DNA of 58,390 nucleotides, from positions 1 to 58,390 of the forward strand of contig CADAKX010000013.1 in assembly GCA_902788605.1 (NCBI GenBank), written 5' to 3'. Each line of letters begins with the position of its first letter. Position 1 is the first letter of the stretch. This stretch comes from an uncultured Prevotellaceae bacterium (GTDB lineage: Bacteria > Bacteroidota > Bacteroidia > Bacteroidales > Bacteroidaceae). Below are positions 8,145 to 17,026 of the stretch, piece after piece. The position numbers were made by a program, and so were the translations under genes. The notes beneath the pieces were generated by a model, which was not told where the DNA came from, did no database searches, and saw nothing but the letters and a program-made list of their open reading frames with translations.

Positions 8145-8909
8145 ATGAGTAAAGGAAAACTGGCCAAGTTTGCCGACATGGAAACCTATGAGAACGTCTT
8201 TCAATATCCCTTTTCAGTGGTGAGCGACGTTCCTTTTGACATGCGCGGTCATTGGAATGAGCAATATTTCAAGAACAGCAACCCTATCGTTTTGGAACTG
8301 GGCTGCGGCAAGGGAGAATATACCGTAGGATTAGCAAAGCGTTATCCCCATCTGAACTTCATTGGTGTTGACATCAAAGGAGCACGCATGTGGACTGGCG
8401 CCACCCAGGCACTACAAGAAGGTCTGAAAAACGTAGCATTCCTACGCACAAACATCGAGATTATCGACCGTTTCTTTGCTCCTGGCGAGGTTCAGGAGAT
8501 ATGGCTCACCTTCAGCGATCCCCAGATGAAGAATCCTCGCAAGCGTCTGTCGAGCACCTATTTCATGGAGCGTTACCGCCGTTTCCTGACAGACAATGGC
8601 ACCATCCACTTAAAGACCGATTCTAATTTCCTTTTCACCTATACATGCTATATGGTGGAACGCAATCAGTTGCCCGTGGAACTCAAGACAACAGACCTCT
8701 ACAAAGAAGAAGAGCAAGCCTACGCCGAGGCAGCCTCCATACAGACATACTACGAATCCATGTGGCTGGCACGTGGTTTGAACATCAAATACATCAAGTT
8801 CCATCTGCCCCACGAAGGCCAATTAGAAGAGCCTGACGTCGAGATAGAGTTGGACGACTACCGCAGTTATCACCGCACGAAACGCAGTTCGCTGGAGACT
8901 GCAAAATAA
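8145..8909 (+). CDS. trmB: tRNA (guanine-N7-)-methyltransferase
   Basis: A 254-residue SAM-dependent enzyme forming m7G46 in the variable loop of tRNAs. The SAM site is [16 protein letters not shown], followed by [12 protein letters not shown] and the family motif [20 protein letters not shown], the counterpart of the usual [23 protein letters not shown] matches the next conserved block. Slightly longer than enterobacterial TrmB, with a C-terminal extension rich in charged residues. The BspA-like gene starts 36 bp downstream on the same strand. Confidence 0.95.
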   Translation: MSKGKLAKFADMETYENVFQYPFSVVSDVPFDMRGHWNEQYFKNSNPIVLELGCGKGEYTVGLAKRYPHLNFIGVDIKGARMWTGATQALQEGLKNVAFLRTNIEIIDRFFAPGEVQEIWLTFSDPQMKNPRKRLSSTYFMERYRRFLTDNGTIHLKTDSNFLFTYTCYMVERNQLPVELKTTDLYKEEEQAYAEAASIQTYYESMWLARGLNIKYIKFHLPHEGQLEEPDVEIELDDYRSYHRTKRSSLETAK

Positions 8910-8945
8910 GTGTTGAGCATAAAAGAACCAATAATTGTGAATGAT

Positions 8946-10718
8946 ATGAAGAACGTTGATTCAATCAAGGGAATGGTGAAAAGACTCTTTGTTTTCACCA
9001 TGCTCACCGTGCTTCCCCTATTTGCTGCTGCCCAGCAGCTAACTGTCACCGTTGAATCCGAAGGGCAATTGGGAGCGCAACTACCCGACAGCATCCGCTA
9101 TTCCATGACAGATTTGAAAATCTGCGGTCCTCTGAATGTCAACGATCTCAAAATCATTCAGGCGCTCACCAGCAGGGTAAAAGCCAAGAAATCCTCTGAA
9201 CAGGTTCTCACCTCCCTCGACCTGTCTGAAGCCGAGATTATTGAGAGTAAAGGTGTGGTTCGCACCCGCGCTAACGTTCTGCCAGCAGCCATGTTCCTAA
9301 ACTGCAAGACCATAGAGCGCATCATCCTGCCGAACACTCTGACAGAGATTAGCCGTAGCTGTTTCAGTGGCTGCATCAATCTGAAAGAAGTATCGATGTC
9401 AGATGCCACCGAACAAATCGGAGACTATGCCTTTAACAACTGCGTCAGCCTAGAGAATCTGACACTCTCATCTCATCTAAAGGCCATAGAAAACCATGCT
9501 TTCGATGGTTGTGTGTCGTTAAGCGAAGTCAAGCTCCCCGAGACTGTCACACTGATAGACGCTTATGCATTCAACAACTGCAAAGCCCTGGAAGAAATAA
9601 ACATTGAGGGAACAGAAATCAAGCGCATCAACGACAATGTATTCTCAGGATGCCAGAAACTCAAAAACGTTGAACTACCACAGTCGGTTACTGCCATTGG
9701 CAACGATGCCTTTATCAACTGTACGGCTCTTGAATCCATCAAGATGTCCGATGCCATCTCGGAAATAGGTAATAATGCTTTTGAAAACTGCTCCAGCCTT
9801 GACAGCATCACTATGGTGACCGCCATGCGTATTGGAAGCGAAGCTTTCAAAGGCTGCAGCCATCTGACCTCTATCAATGTTGAGATGATTAATCGTCTTG
9901 GCAATGCCGCATTCCAGGACTGCACGAATTTAACCGACATCACACTGAATGGCAACCTTCAGGCCATCGGTTCTGAAACCTTTTCTGGATGTACCAGTTT
10001 GACTGCTTTCACGACACCCAGTACAGTAAAAGCCATTGGCGCACGTGCCTTCTTCAATTGTCGTTCACTCGAGAAAATTGAGATGCCCGAGTCACTAACC
10101 CGTATCTATGACCACGCTTTTGAGAACTGCACCAGTCTCAAATCACTGTTTATTCCCAAACACACTAAGCAGTTGGGCAGTGACACCTTCGAGAACTGTA
10201 TCTCACTTGACAGCGTCTATATCCAGGGCTTCGTTGAGAAGTTAGAAGACGACATCTTCCGCTATTGTCGTTCACTGCGTGTGGTAATCCTCCCCGTCTC
10301 TATCAAGAGTATTGGCGACAATGCCTTCGAGCAATGCCTGATGCTATCGAATATCACACTGCCTATCGCAGTTGGGAGCATCGGCGACAATGCCTTCGAG
10401 AAATGTCTCTCTCTTTCAGACATCGTCATTCCAGCAGCCTGCACGTCAATTGGTAGTTCGGCATTCCGCGAATGCAGCGGACTCATGCGAATTGAACTTC
10501 CCGCCGCCCTTAAAAAGATTGGTGGTAATGCCTTTGCAAAATGCGCTGCATTGACAGAGATTGCCATAGGCTCTCCTCTCCCGCCAACTATCACCAGCAG
10601 CACATTCAAAGGAGTTGTTTCCAGTGCCTGCCGTGTTGTAGTGCCACGCGGTGCCAAGAACAACTATCTAAACGACAAATCATGGAAGAAGCTGGCACAA
10701 ATCACTGAACAGAACTAA
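8946..10718 (+). CDS. BspA-type leucine-rich-repeat surface protein
   Basis: A secreted protein (590 residues from ATG 8946) made mostly of LRR_5/BspA-type repeats. After a signal peptide (MVKRLFVFTMLTVLPLFAAA) and about 85 further residues come roughly 19 copies of a 22-23 residue unit of the form 'I-x-x-x-A-F-x-x-C-x-x-L-x-x-I-x-L-P', for example IGDYAFNNCVSLENLTL and IGDNAFEKCLSLSDIVI. The last part ends in a non-repeat cap with VVVPRGAKNNYL. BspA-like proteins bind host matrix proteins or bacteria in some oral species; that role is not shown here. There is no type IX-type C-terminal domain. The start could also be ATG 8973, which sits directly before the signal peptide. Confidence 0.87.
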   Translation: MKNVDSIKGMVKRLFVFTMLTVLPLFAAAQQLTVTVESEGQLGAQLPDSIRYSMTDLKICGPLNVNDLKIIQALTSRVKAKKSSEQVLTSLDLSEAEIIESKGVVRTRANVLPAAMFLNCKTIERIILPNTLTEISRSCFSGCINLKEVSMSDATEQIGDYAFNNCVSLENLTLSSHLKAIENHAFDGCVSLSEVKLPETVTLIDAYAFNNCKALEEINIEGTEIKRINDNVFSGCQKLKNVELPQSVTAIGNDAFINCTALESIKMSDAISEIGNNAFENCSSLDSITMVTAMRIGSEAFKGCSHLTSINVEMINRLGNAAFQDCTNLTDITLNGNLQAIGSETFSGCTSLTAFTTPSTVKAIGARAFFNCRSLEKIEMPESLTRIYDHAFENCTSLKSLFIPKHTKQLGSDTFENCISLDSVYIQGFVEKLEDDIFRYCRSLRVVILPVSIKSIGDNAFEQCLMLSNITLPIAVGSIGDNAFEKCLSLSDIVIPAACTSIGSSAFRECSGLMRIELPAALKKIGGNAFAKCAALTEIAIGSPLPPTITSSTFKGVVSSACRVVVPRGAKNNYLNDKSWKKLAQITEQN

Positions 10719-10745
10719 AATAGAACATACGAAAACAAGATAAAA

Positions 10746-11843
10746 ATGACATTATACCCCAAACTCATTATGGATGCGCTGGCAACGGTGACGTATGCCG
10801 GCACGAAAAAGAACTTAGTGGAAAGCGAGATGATTGCCGACACGCCTTGTATCAACGGACAAAAAGTTAAGGTCATCTTAGTATTCCCACGCGACACCGA
10901 CCCATTTCTGAAATCTACCGTCAAGGCTGCGGAGGCCGCTATCAAATACCACTGTGGACAGGACGTGGAGGTAACCATCGAAACAGAATTCAAGTCAAAG
11001 CCCCGTCCTGAGGTAGAGAAACTGCTACCAGATGTTAAGAATATCATCGCTGTCAGCAGTGGCAAGGGCGGTGTTGGCAAAAGCACCGTAGCAGCCAATC
11101 TGGCCATCGCTTTGGCTCGCTTAGGATATAAGGTTGGACTGCTCGATACCGACATCTTTGGTCCTTCCGTTCCCAAGATGTTCCATGTTGAGGATGCCCG
11201 TCCCTATGCTGTCAACAAAGATGGCCGCGACCTCATTGAACCCGTAGAGCAATATGGTGTCAAGCTACTCAGCATCGGCTTCTTTGTTAATCCCGACACA
11301 GCAACGCTTTGGCGTGGTGGCATGGCTACCAGTGCCCTGAAGCAGCTTATTGCTGATGCCGACTGGGGAGAACTTGACTACTTCATTCTGGACACACCTC
11401 CAGGCACCAGTGACATCCACCTGACCTTGCTCCAAACACTGAGCATCACAGGTGCTGTCATCGTATCAACACCTCAGCAAGTTGCCCTGGCCGATGCCCG
11501 CAAAGGCATCGATATGTATCGTAACGACAAGGTCAACGTGCCCATCCTCGGCCTCATTGAGAATATGGCATGGTTTACGCCTGCCGAGTTGCCCGAGAAC
11601 AAATACTATATCTTCGGTAAGGAAGGCTGTAAGCAACTGGCTCAGGAGATGAACGTTCCCCTCTTGGCACAGATACCTTTGGTACAAAGTATCTGCGAGA
11701 ATGGCGACGAAGGCACACCTGCAGCGACACAGGTTGACACCATGACAGGTCAGGCCTTCCTGAACCTTGCACAGGCTGTTGTAACTGTAGTCAACCGTCG
11801 AAACAAGGAACAACCCAAGACGAAGATCGTGGGAACCAACTAA
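10746..11843 (+). CDS. mrp: Mrp/NBP35-type Fe-S carrier ATPase
   Basis: A 365-residue P-loop ATPase of the Mrp/ApbC group, thought to bind and transfer Fe-S clusters. It has an N-terminal DUF59/MIP18-like domain (about residues 1-90), then the deviant Walker A AVSSGKGGVGKSTVAANLA, the switch LLDTDIFGPSVPKMF and DYFILDTPPGTSDIHLTLLQ. The C-terminal CPxC cluster motif of many Mrp proteins is absent: GLIENMAWFTPAELPENKYY occupies that place. From memory this variant is usual in Bacteroidetes. It is the last plus-strand gene before a palindrome array and a bidirectional terminator. Confidence 0.93.
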   Translation: MTLYPKLIMDALATVTYAGTKKNLVESEMIADTPCINGQKVKVILVFPRDTDPFLKSTVKAAEAAIKYHCGQDVEVTIETEFKSKPRPEVEKLLPDVKNIIAVSSGKGGVGKSTVAANLAIALARLGYKVGLLDTDIFGPSVPKMFHVEDARPYAVNKDGRDLIEPVEQYGVKLLSIGFFVNPDTATLWRGGMATSALKQLIADADWGELDYFILDTPPGTSDIHLTLLQTLSITGAVIVSTPQQVALADARKGIDMYRNDKVNVPILGLIENMAWFTPAELPENKYYIFGKEGCKQLAQEMNVPLLAQIPLVQSICENGDEGTPAATQVDTMTGQAFLNLAQAVVTVVNRRNKEQPKTKIVGTN

Positions 11844-11900
11844 AGTTCCACATCTGAGGCATTAAAGAAAACAGACTATTTCCCCTTTCTTTTGCTAAAA

Positions 11901-11974
11901 TCACGACGTGAAAATAAATAATCACGTCGTGATTTTAATTTTTCACGGCGTGATTATATATAATCTCGGCATGA
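11901..11974. repeat. four 11-bp palindromes at an exact 21-bp period
   Basis: TCACGACGTGA (11901-11911), TCACGTCGTGA (11922-11932), TCACGGCGTGA (11943-11953) and the degenerate TCTCGGCATGA (11964-11974). Each start is exactly 21 bp after the previous one. The three 10-bp spacers consist only of A and T. Copies 1 and 2 plus flanking A/T also make a perfect 15-bp inverted repeat (11897-11911 with 11922-11936). Confidence 0.9.
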
Positions 11975-11975
11975 A

Positions 11976-12007
11976 AAAAGGTCTTTCACTACTTAGAAAG
12001 ACCTTTT
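11976..12007. terminator. bidirectional terminator between mrp and the ABC-2 permease genes
   Basis: A 12-bp stem AAAAGGTCTTTC / GAAAGACCTTTT with an 8-base loop (11988-11995); A-rich on the left and T-rich on the right, so it can act in both directions for two convergent operons. Confidence 0.85.
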
Positions 12008-12022
12008 ATTCATTATACAAAT

Positions 12023-13270
12023 CTATTTCTTGAGCCTAGCTTTTCTACGTTCTTTCATTTCACGATAGCGCCAGAAAGCATCGTATCTGGTCATATAAAT
12101 CTGATAACCATAAACCACGCAGGCCAACCAGAAATAAAGGAACGTGTGGAGCCACAGCAACATAATCTCCAATTGGACATCGCCAAGAACGGCACCCATC
12201 GAGTTCAGACGCACATAAGCCCTCACGCCAAAGGTTGATGGGAACACCCACGACACGCCCTGCCAGAAGCCAGGAATATTAGACTGAGGCCAACTAACAC
12301 CCGTCATAAACAACAGCGGCACTGACACAAAGACCATGAGGAGCATGACGTTTTCGCGATACTTCACGATACACGACACCACCATGCCAAAGAAGATACA
12401 TGCCAAGGTATAGGGCAGCATGAGCCAAAGCAAAGGCTCCCACGTGGCCAACTGCGGGAAATGGAAGAGGCGTGGCACGACGATAACCAGCCAAGCACCC
12501 ATCAGGGCGTAGACCATGAAGTAGCAAAGCGCCTTACCCAAAACGATACGGAACACGTTCTGATACGGACGACTGATAGGAATCAGCTGATGATAACGGT
12601 TACGCTCACGTGCTGTACCAGCTGCCATGCCGATACCCAACACCAACGTTTGCTGCAGGATGAGCATCAGCACACCCGGCAAAATAAATGAACCGTAGCC
12701 ACCTGCCGGATTGAAGATAGGCACCTCGTCGTAGGCCAGCGGACGCGCTGCAATCACCTCGTCGCGCTTTGTATAGTGCTGTCCAAGTTTCGTCTGAATC
12801 TCAGCACCCATCTGCATCGACACCAACTGTGCCGTTTGGAAGATAGCCTTATAGGTCAGCATCAGACTCATGTCGCAATACACACTGATAGTGCCTTGCT
12901 CCATGCGGTTCACCTTCGTCTCAAACTCGCTGGGAACATAATAGATACCCCTGACCAGCTGACGACTTACCAACGATTTCGCCTCATCCAGATCCTGAGC
13001 ATAGTAAGCCACTCGCACATCGGGCGAGGCATCACACATGCGGATAAACTGGCGTGAGAGACTCGTGTGCGAGTCATCGACTACTGCCACAGGGACCTCA
13101 TGCACCGTCTCGTTATTATAAATCCAGGAGTATAGCAGCGGATAGATAAGCGGCACGATGATAAAGAAGATGAGTACACCCTCATCCTTGAACAGCTGTA
13201 CCATCTCCTGACGCCATATATACATGGTGTCATCAATCCTTCTTCTATAACTATTACGGTATGTAGACAT
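12023..13270 (-). CDS. ABC-2 type transporter permease (second of a pair)
   Basis: A 415-residue inner-membrane permease of the ABC2_membrane_3 / YhiH-YbhR type. It has one N-terminal membrane helix (VLIFFIIVPLIYPLLYSWIY), then a large periplasmic domain of about 140 residues beginning VPVAVVDDSHTSLSRQF. A cluster of five helices follows, from FILPGVLMLILQQTLVLGIG to the C-terminal helix before a basic tail. With HlyD and TolC it should form an efflux pump spanning both membranes. Its start overlaps the upstream permease by 17 bp. No ATP-binding subunit is encoded nearby. Confidence 0.9.
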   Translation of the reverse strand: MSTYRNSYRRRIDDTMYIWRQEMVQLFKDEGVLIFFIIVPLIYPLLYSWIYNNETVHEVPVAVVDDSHTSLSRQFIRMCDASPDVRVAYYAQDLDEAKSLVSRQLVRGIYYVPSEFETKVNRMEQGTISVYCDMSLMLTYKAIFQTAQLVSMQMGAEIQTKLGQHYTKRDEVIAARPLAYDEVPIFNPAGGYGSFILPGVLMLILQQTLVLGIGMAAGTARERNRYHQLIPISRPYQNVFRIVLGKALCYFMVYALMGAWLVIVVPRLFHFPQLATWEPLLWLMLPYTLACIFFGMVVSCIVKYRENVMLLMVFVSVPLLFMTGVSWPQSNIPGFWQGVSWVFPSTFGVRAYVRLNSMGAVLGDVQLEIMLLWLHTFLYFWLACVVYGYQIYMTRYDAFWRYREMKERRKARLKK

Positions 13271-14423
13271 AAGTCAGCATTGCATTCTTGATTTTCCTTA
13301 CTACCAGCCAAGGCAACAACGTAAAGGCTGCCAATGCGGCAAAATGGAACCACGCCTCGAGCAGCGGGAAGCCATTGAGCACGCTAATCTGGTAAACCAT
13401 ATAATAATGACGCAGGGGGAACAGCCACGAGATAGCCTGCAGTGCGCCATCCATACCCATCACCGGGAAGGCAGAGCCTACCATCGAGAAACTCAGTACA
13501 GCCCATAGCGAGCAGACACTCATCGACATGCGCAACGAAGGCATCAGACCAAAGCTGAAGATACCAAAGCCCTGCGCCGCCAGCACCTGCATCAAACCCA
13601 GGAGGATGAGCATCCACGGACTCCCCAGATGCGGGAACTGCAACACATAGAACACGTAGTACTCATAGCCATAGACCAGTGCCAGCCAGATGAGCGTTTG
13701 TGGCAGGAACTTACCTATCAGCGCCACGTTGATGCGGTTATCCGCCTTTTCGAGCCAGTCCTTCGACGTGCCGAACTTCAGCTCCGTACCCAGCGAATAG
13801 GCCGATATCAGAAAGATGAACAGCATAATCACACCCGGTACCAGCATCGTTGAGAGATACGAGTTATAGCTGGTCCAGGGGTTTGCTATCTGGTGCAGGT
13901 CAATCTTGATGGGTTGCAGGAACGTCTGTATCTGGGCATCCGTAAAGCCCTTGGCCCGCATGGTGGCTTGTCCCACAGCAGCCGATCCCAACGTGGAAAT
14001 GGTCTTGAGATCCTTCATCAGCAGGGCACCCGATGCCAGTGTCGTATACGAATAGTAGAACGACACCTTGGGCTGACGACTAGCCATCAGGTCACTGGTT
14101 GTCCCTTTGGGAATATAGAAGAATGCGTAGATATCATTCTGCTGGATGGCACGGCGCGCCTCTGTCACACTGGGATAGTGCGCCACGACTCGCGACATCT
14201 GGAACGCATCAAGACGCTGCACCAAAGAGCGCGACGTCGACGTGTTATCCAAATCCACCACGCCCACCGGCATCTCCGTAGGTAGTCCATCGTTCATCAG
14301 TGAGGTAAAGAACACCATCACCAACAAAGGGAATACCACCATACAAGAGGCATAGAGACGGTTTCGTGTGAGGATGCTCAGTTCTCGCAGTCCAACCTGA
14401 TATATGAGCCTTAATACTTTCAC
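13254..14423 (-). CDS. ABC-2 type transporter permease (first of a pair)
   Basis: A 389-residue paralogue of the following permease with the same layout: an N-terminal helix (LYASCMVVFPLLVMVFFTSL), a periplasmic domain beginning MPVGVVDLDNTSTSRSLVQ, then a helix bundle starting at LVPGVIMLFIFLISAYSLG. The shared VxVVDxxxTSxSR block suggests an old duplication and probable heterodimer formation. It lies 55 bp after the HlyD gene in the same operon. Substrate unknown. Confidence 0.9.
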   Translation of the reverse strand: MKVLRLIYQVGLRELSILTRNRLYASCMVVFPLLVMVFFTSLMNDGLPTEMPVGVVDLDNTSTSRSLVQRLDAFQMSRVVAHYPSVTEARRAIQQNDIYAFFYIPKGTTSDLMASRQPKVSFYYSYTTLASGALLMKDLKTISTLGSAAVGQATMRAKGFTDAQIQTFLQPIKIDLHQIANPWTSYNSYLSTMLVPGVIMLFIFLISAYSLGTELKFGTSKDWLEKADNRINVALIGKFLPQTLIWLALVYGYEYYVFYVLQFPHLGSPWMLILLGLMQVLAAQGFGIFSFGLMPSLRMSMSVCSLWAVLSFSMVGSAFPVMGMDGALQAISWLFPLRHYYMVYQISVLNGFPLLEAWFHFAALAAFTLLPWLVVRKIKNAMLTYVYIP

Positions 14424-14478
14424 CTTATTGCGGAAGTAATTATTTTCTTTTCAATTATCATTTCTCGCTTCTCACCTA

Positions 14479-15468
14479 TCACTTAATAATCAGTGACATT
14501 CCAGGTCTCAGACCCTCAAACTTCTCCACGGGGCGTGCTTTCACCTCAAAGGTCTTCAGGTCATACTGGCCATTAGCCTTGGTAGCCTTCCAAACAGCAT
14601 ATGAGCCCTGGTCCTTCATGTGATAGACCTTCATCTTAATCTCCTTATCAAAGGCAGGCACATAGGCCGTAATCTCTGCCCCCATCTGGATGTCGTTGAG
14701 CTGATCCTCGCGCACATTGAAAGTGCCCCACATATCGTTCATCATCGAGATGGTCATGATGGGACTACCCGTTCCCACGAGTTCTCCCACCTTGGGATAG
14801 ATGCTACTCACCTCACCATCCATCTGAGCCACCTGGACAGTCTCATCGATATAGGCATTCACCTCCTGGACAGCACCTTTGGCACGGTCCAGCTGAGCCT
14901 GTGCAGCCTGTTTCTCTTCCTGTCGGGCACCGTTCACTGCCATATTATACTGGCTCTCGGCAGCCTTCATCTGAGCCTCCGATGCCTTGTACATCGCGTA
15001 AGCCTCATCACGTTTCTGGGCACTCATCACGCCCTCGTCAAACAAACGCTGCACACGGTTATACGATTTCTCAGCAATCTCCAAGCCAGCCTTTGCCTGC
15101 TGCAGCAACTGGAAAGCACCCTGCACCTGTTCCTTGCGTGCACCATTCTGTGCCATTTTATCCAAGGCAGCAGCAGCGCCCTCGGCACCCTGTGCCTGTT
15201 GCATCTTTGCCTTCACTTCAGGACAGTCAAGGATAGCCAGCGTATCACCGGCTTTCACAAAGTCACCCTCCTTGACACGCAGTTCCAGAATACGTCCGGG
15301 CACCTTACTTGACACTCTGTATTCCGAAACCTCGACCTGACCTTGAATCAACTCCGGATCACGTCCCAAGACAAAGAATCCAATCAGTGCCACTACAATA
15401 ACAACACCTGCGAAGCCCATGATGGCATACAGAATGTTATGATGCTGTTTTTTTGCTTGATTACTCAT
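14479..15468 (-). CDS. HlyD-family periplasmic adaptor (membrane fusion protein)
   Basis: A 329-residue adaptor linking inner-membrane permeases to a TolC channel. It has one N-terminal membrane anchor (ILYAIMGFAGVVIVVALIGF). A lipoyl/barrel-sandwich half follows (VEVSEYRVSSKVPGRILELR and VKEGDFVKAGDTLAILDCPE), then a long helical hairpin (about residues 80-205), the second lipoyl half (AQMDGEVSSIYPKVGELVGT) and a beta-barrel domain ending GLRPGMSLIIK. It lies 31 bp after the TolC gene in the same operon. Confidence 0.93.
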   Translation of the reverse strand: MSNQAKKQHHNILYAIMGFAGVVIVVALIGFFVLGRDPELIQGQVEVSEYRVSSKVPGRILELRVKEGDFVKAGDTLAILDCPEVKAKMQQAQGAEGAAAALDKMAQNGARKEQVQGAFQLLQQAKAGLEIAEKSYNRVQRLFDEGVMSAQKRDEAYAMYKASEAQMKAAESQYNMAVNGARQEEKQAAQAQLDRAKGAVQEVNAYIDETVQVAQMDGEVSSIYPKVGELVGTGSPIMTISMMNDMWGTFNVREDQLNDIQMGAEITAYVPAFDKEIKMKVYHMKDQGSYAVWKATKANGQYDLKTFEVKARPVEKFEGLRPGMSLIIK

Positions 15469-15499
15469 ATCTCATTTATCTTTTTTCTAAGTTAACTAT

Positions 15500-17023
15500 C
15501 TATTCCAGTGAACCCAAAGCCTTCTGCAGCTCTACATGACTGAGCTTCACAGCAATCTGTGCATCGATCAGTTGCGACTGAGCCTGCAGCCATGCTGTCT
15601 GAGCCTCCATCACTACCGATGGCGAGATTACGCCCTCGCTGAATCCCAGATTTGCTGTTCGCAGGTTCTCTTCAGCCTTCTCGATGCCCGTCTGCGCCAA
15701 GGTCAGACGTCTGTTAGCCTCGTCCACCTTAAACGTATTCTGATTGACTTGCAACTCAATCTTCTCTCTGGCATCAGCCAGTTCCAGATGAGCAATAGCT
15801 GTTGCTCCCTTTGAGGCACGCACCTTATAGGCCACATCGCCCCAGTTCCACAAGGGTACACGCACCAGTAAGCCTACATTCCAGAATCCGCCGAACTTCT
15901 TCTCGAAGCCATTCAGCACATTAGGATTGCTCACAGCATAGCCACCCATCAATGCCACCTGAGGCAGGTTAGCTGCTTTCAGTATATTGGTGGCCTGCTT
16001 GGTCATATCTACGGTGTTGCCCAGCATTTTCAGCTCCGGACGGTTCTCGATGGCACGATCCACATCCAACTGAGGCTGCAGCGTCACCACAGCCAAGTCC
16101 TTGGTATCCTCGTCCGCCAAGGTAATCTGGTCGTTCATAGGCAAGCCAATCATCTGACAAAGCAGCATCTTCGACAGCACCAGTCCGTCGTTCACGCGCT
16201 GCAAAGTCATCTCGGCCTCGTTCACCTTTACGCTGACACTCAGTCCGTCGCTCTTGGTAGCCACGCCCTCGGCAATCATCTTCTGGACATCACCATCAAA
16301 CTTCTTTATCAGTGCCAGATAACTCTCAGCCAGACGCTGTTTATGCTTCAGCGACACCACCTGCCAATAAGCCTGATCGGTGGCATAGACCACTGCCTGG
16401 CGACGGGCTGAAGCCGAATTAGACGCAAATTCCTCGTTGAGATCAGCCAACTTATTCAGCGCCACGATGCCACCACCCATAAAGACAGGCTGTGTGACCA
16501 GTATCGACCCTGCAAAGATATTTCTGGTGTCCGTACGAAAAGCATCCACAATTTTCTGTCCCTCGGTATCCAGCATTCCGGCAGCATTTGTAATACCCTG
16601 CTGCATATTTTGCTGCAGGTTTCCTGCCATCTGTTGGATAGAGGCAGCAGGCACACCTAATTGAGCCAGCATCGTTCCCATCTGACCCATAAAATTGTTC
16701 ACTCCTGTGGTCAATCCCCCCAGATTGCCTGCCAGATTGGTGCCCAGGTTGCTCAGCGTTGCTTTCTGTTCATTGTTCAGCAGCGATACCTCTTCACTGG
16801 TATATTGATACGAACCGATAGCACTGACATGAGGCAGATACTTCGTACGTGCCGATTTTCTCAGGTTAGCAGCCACCTCTTGTTTCAGTTGCGAAACAGT
16901 CATCTGCTTGTTGTTGCGCAAAGCCATCGCCCTACAGCTATCCAAGCATAGCAACTGCTGTGCTCCGATATCCTGTATGCCAACAGCAAGAAGCAGGAGG
17001 CCAAAAGAAATAAACTTTTTCAT
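15500..17023 (-). CDS. TolC-family outer-membrane efflux channel
   Basis: A 507-residue outer-membrane factor with a signal peptide (MKKFISFGLLLLAVGIQDIGA). Two repeats of the TolC type follow; typical blocks are LDSCRAMALRNNKQM near the N-terminus and RPELKMLGNTVDMTKQA, where the second repeat starts. A Gly/Gln/Ala-rich insertion of about 80 residues (roughly 85-165, for example LAGNLGGLTTGVNNFMGQMG) lies in the first repeat and is longer than in classical TolC. It completes a tripartite pump with the downstream HlyD and permease genes. Confidence 0.9.
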   Translation of the reverse strand: MKKFISFGLLLLAVGIQDIGAQQLLCLDSCRAMALRNNKQMTVSQLKQEVAANLRKSARTKYLPHVSAIGSYQYTSEEVSLLNNEQKATLSNLGTNLAGNLGGLTTGVNNFMGQMGTMLAQLGVPAASIQQMAGNLQQNMQQGITNAAGMLDTEGQKIVDAFRTDTRNIFAGSILVTQPVFMGGGIVALNKLADLNEEFASNSASARRQAVVYATDQAYWQVVSLKHKQRLAESYLALIKKFDGDVQKMIAEGVATKSDGLSVSVKVNEAEMTLQRVNDGLVLSKMLLCQMIGLPMNDQITLADEDTKDLAVVTLQPQLDVDRAIENRPELKMLGNTVDMTKQATNILKAANLPQVALMGGYAVSNPNVLNGFEKKFGGFWNVGLLVRVPLWNWGDVAYKVRASKGATAIAHLELADAREKIELQVNQNTFKVDEANRRLTLAQTGIEKAEENLRTANLGFSEGVISPSVVMEAQTAWLQAQSQLIDAQIAVKLSHVELQKALGSLE

Positions 17024-17026
17024 ATC

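Noticed and set aside
11901-11974. Possible CRISPR or attachment site
   Set aside because: Repeats are only 11 bp with 10-bp A/T spacers, too short for CRISPR; there is no integrase or tRNA nearby.
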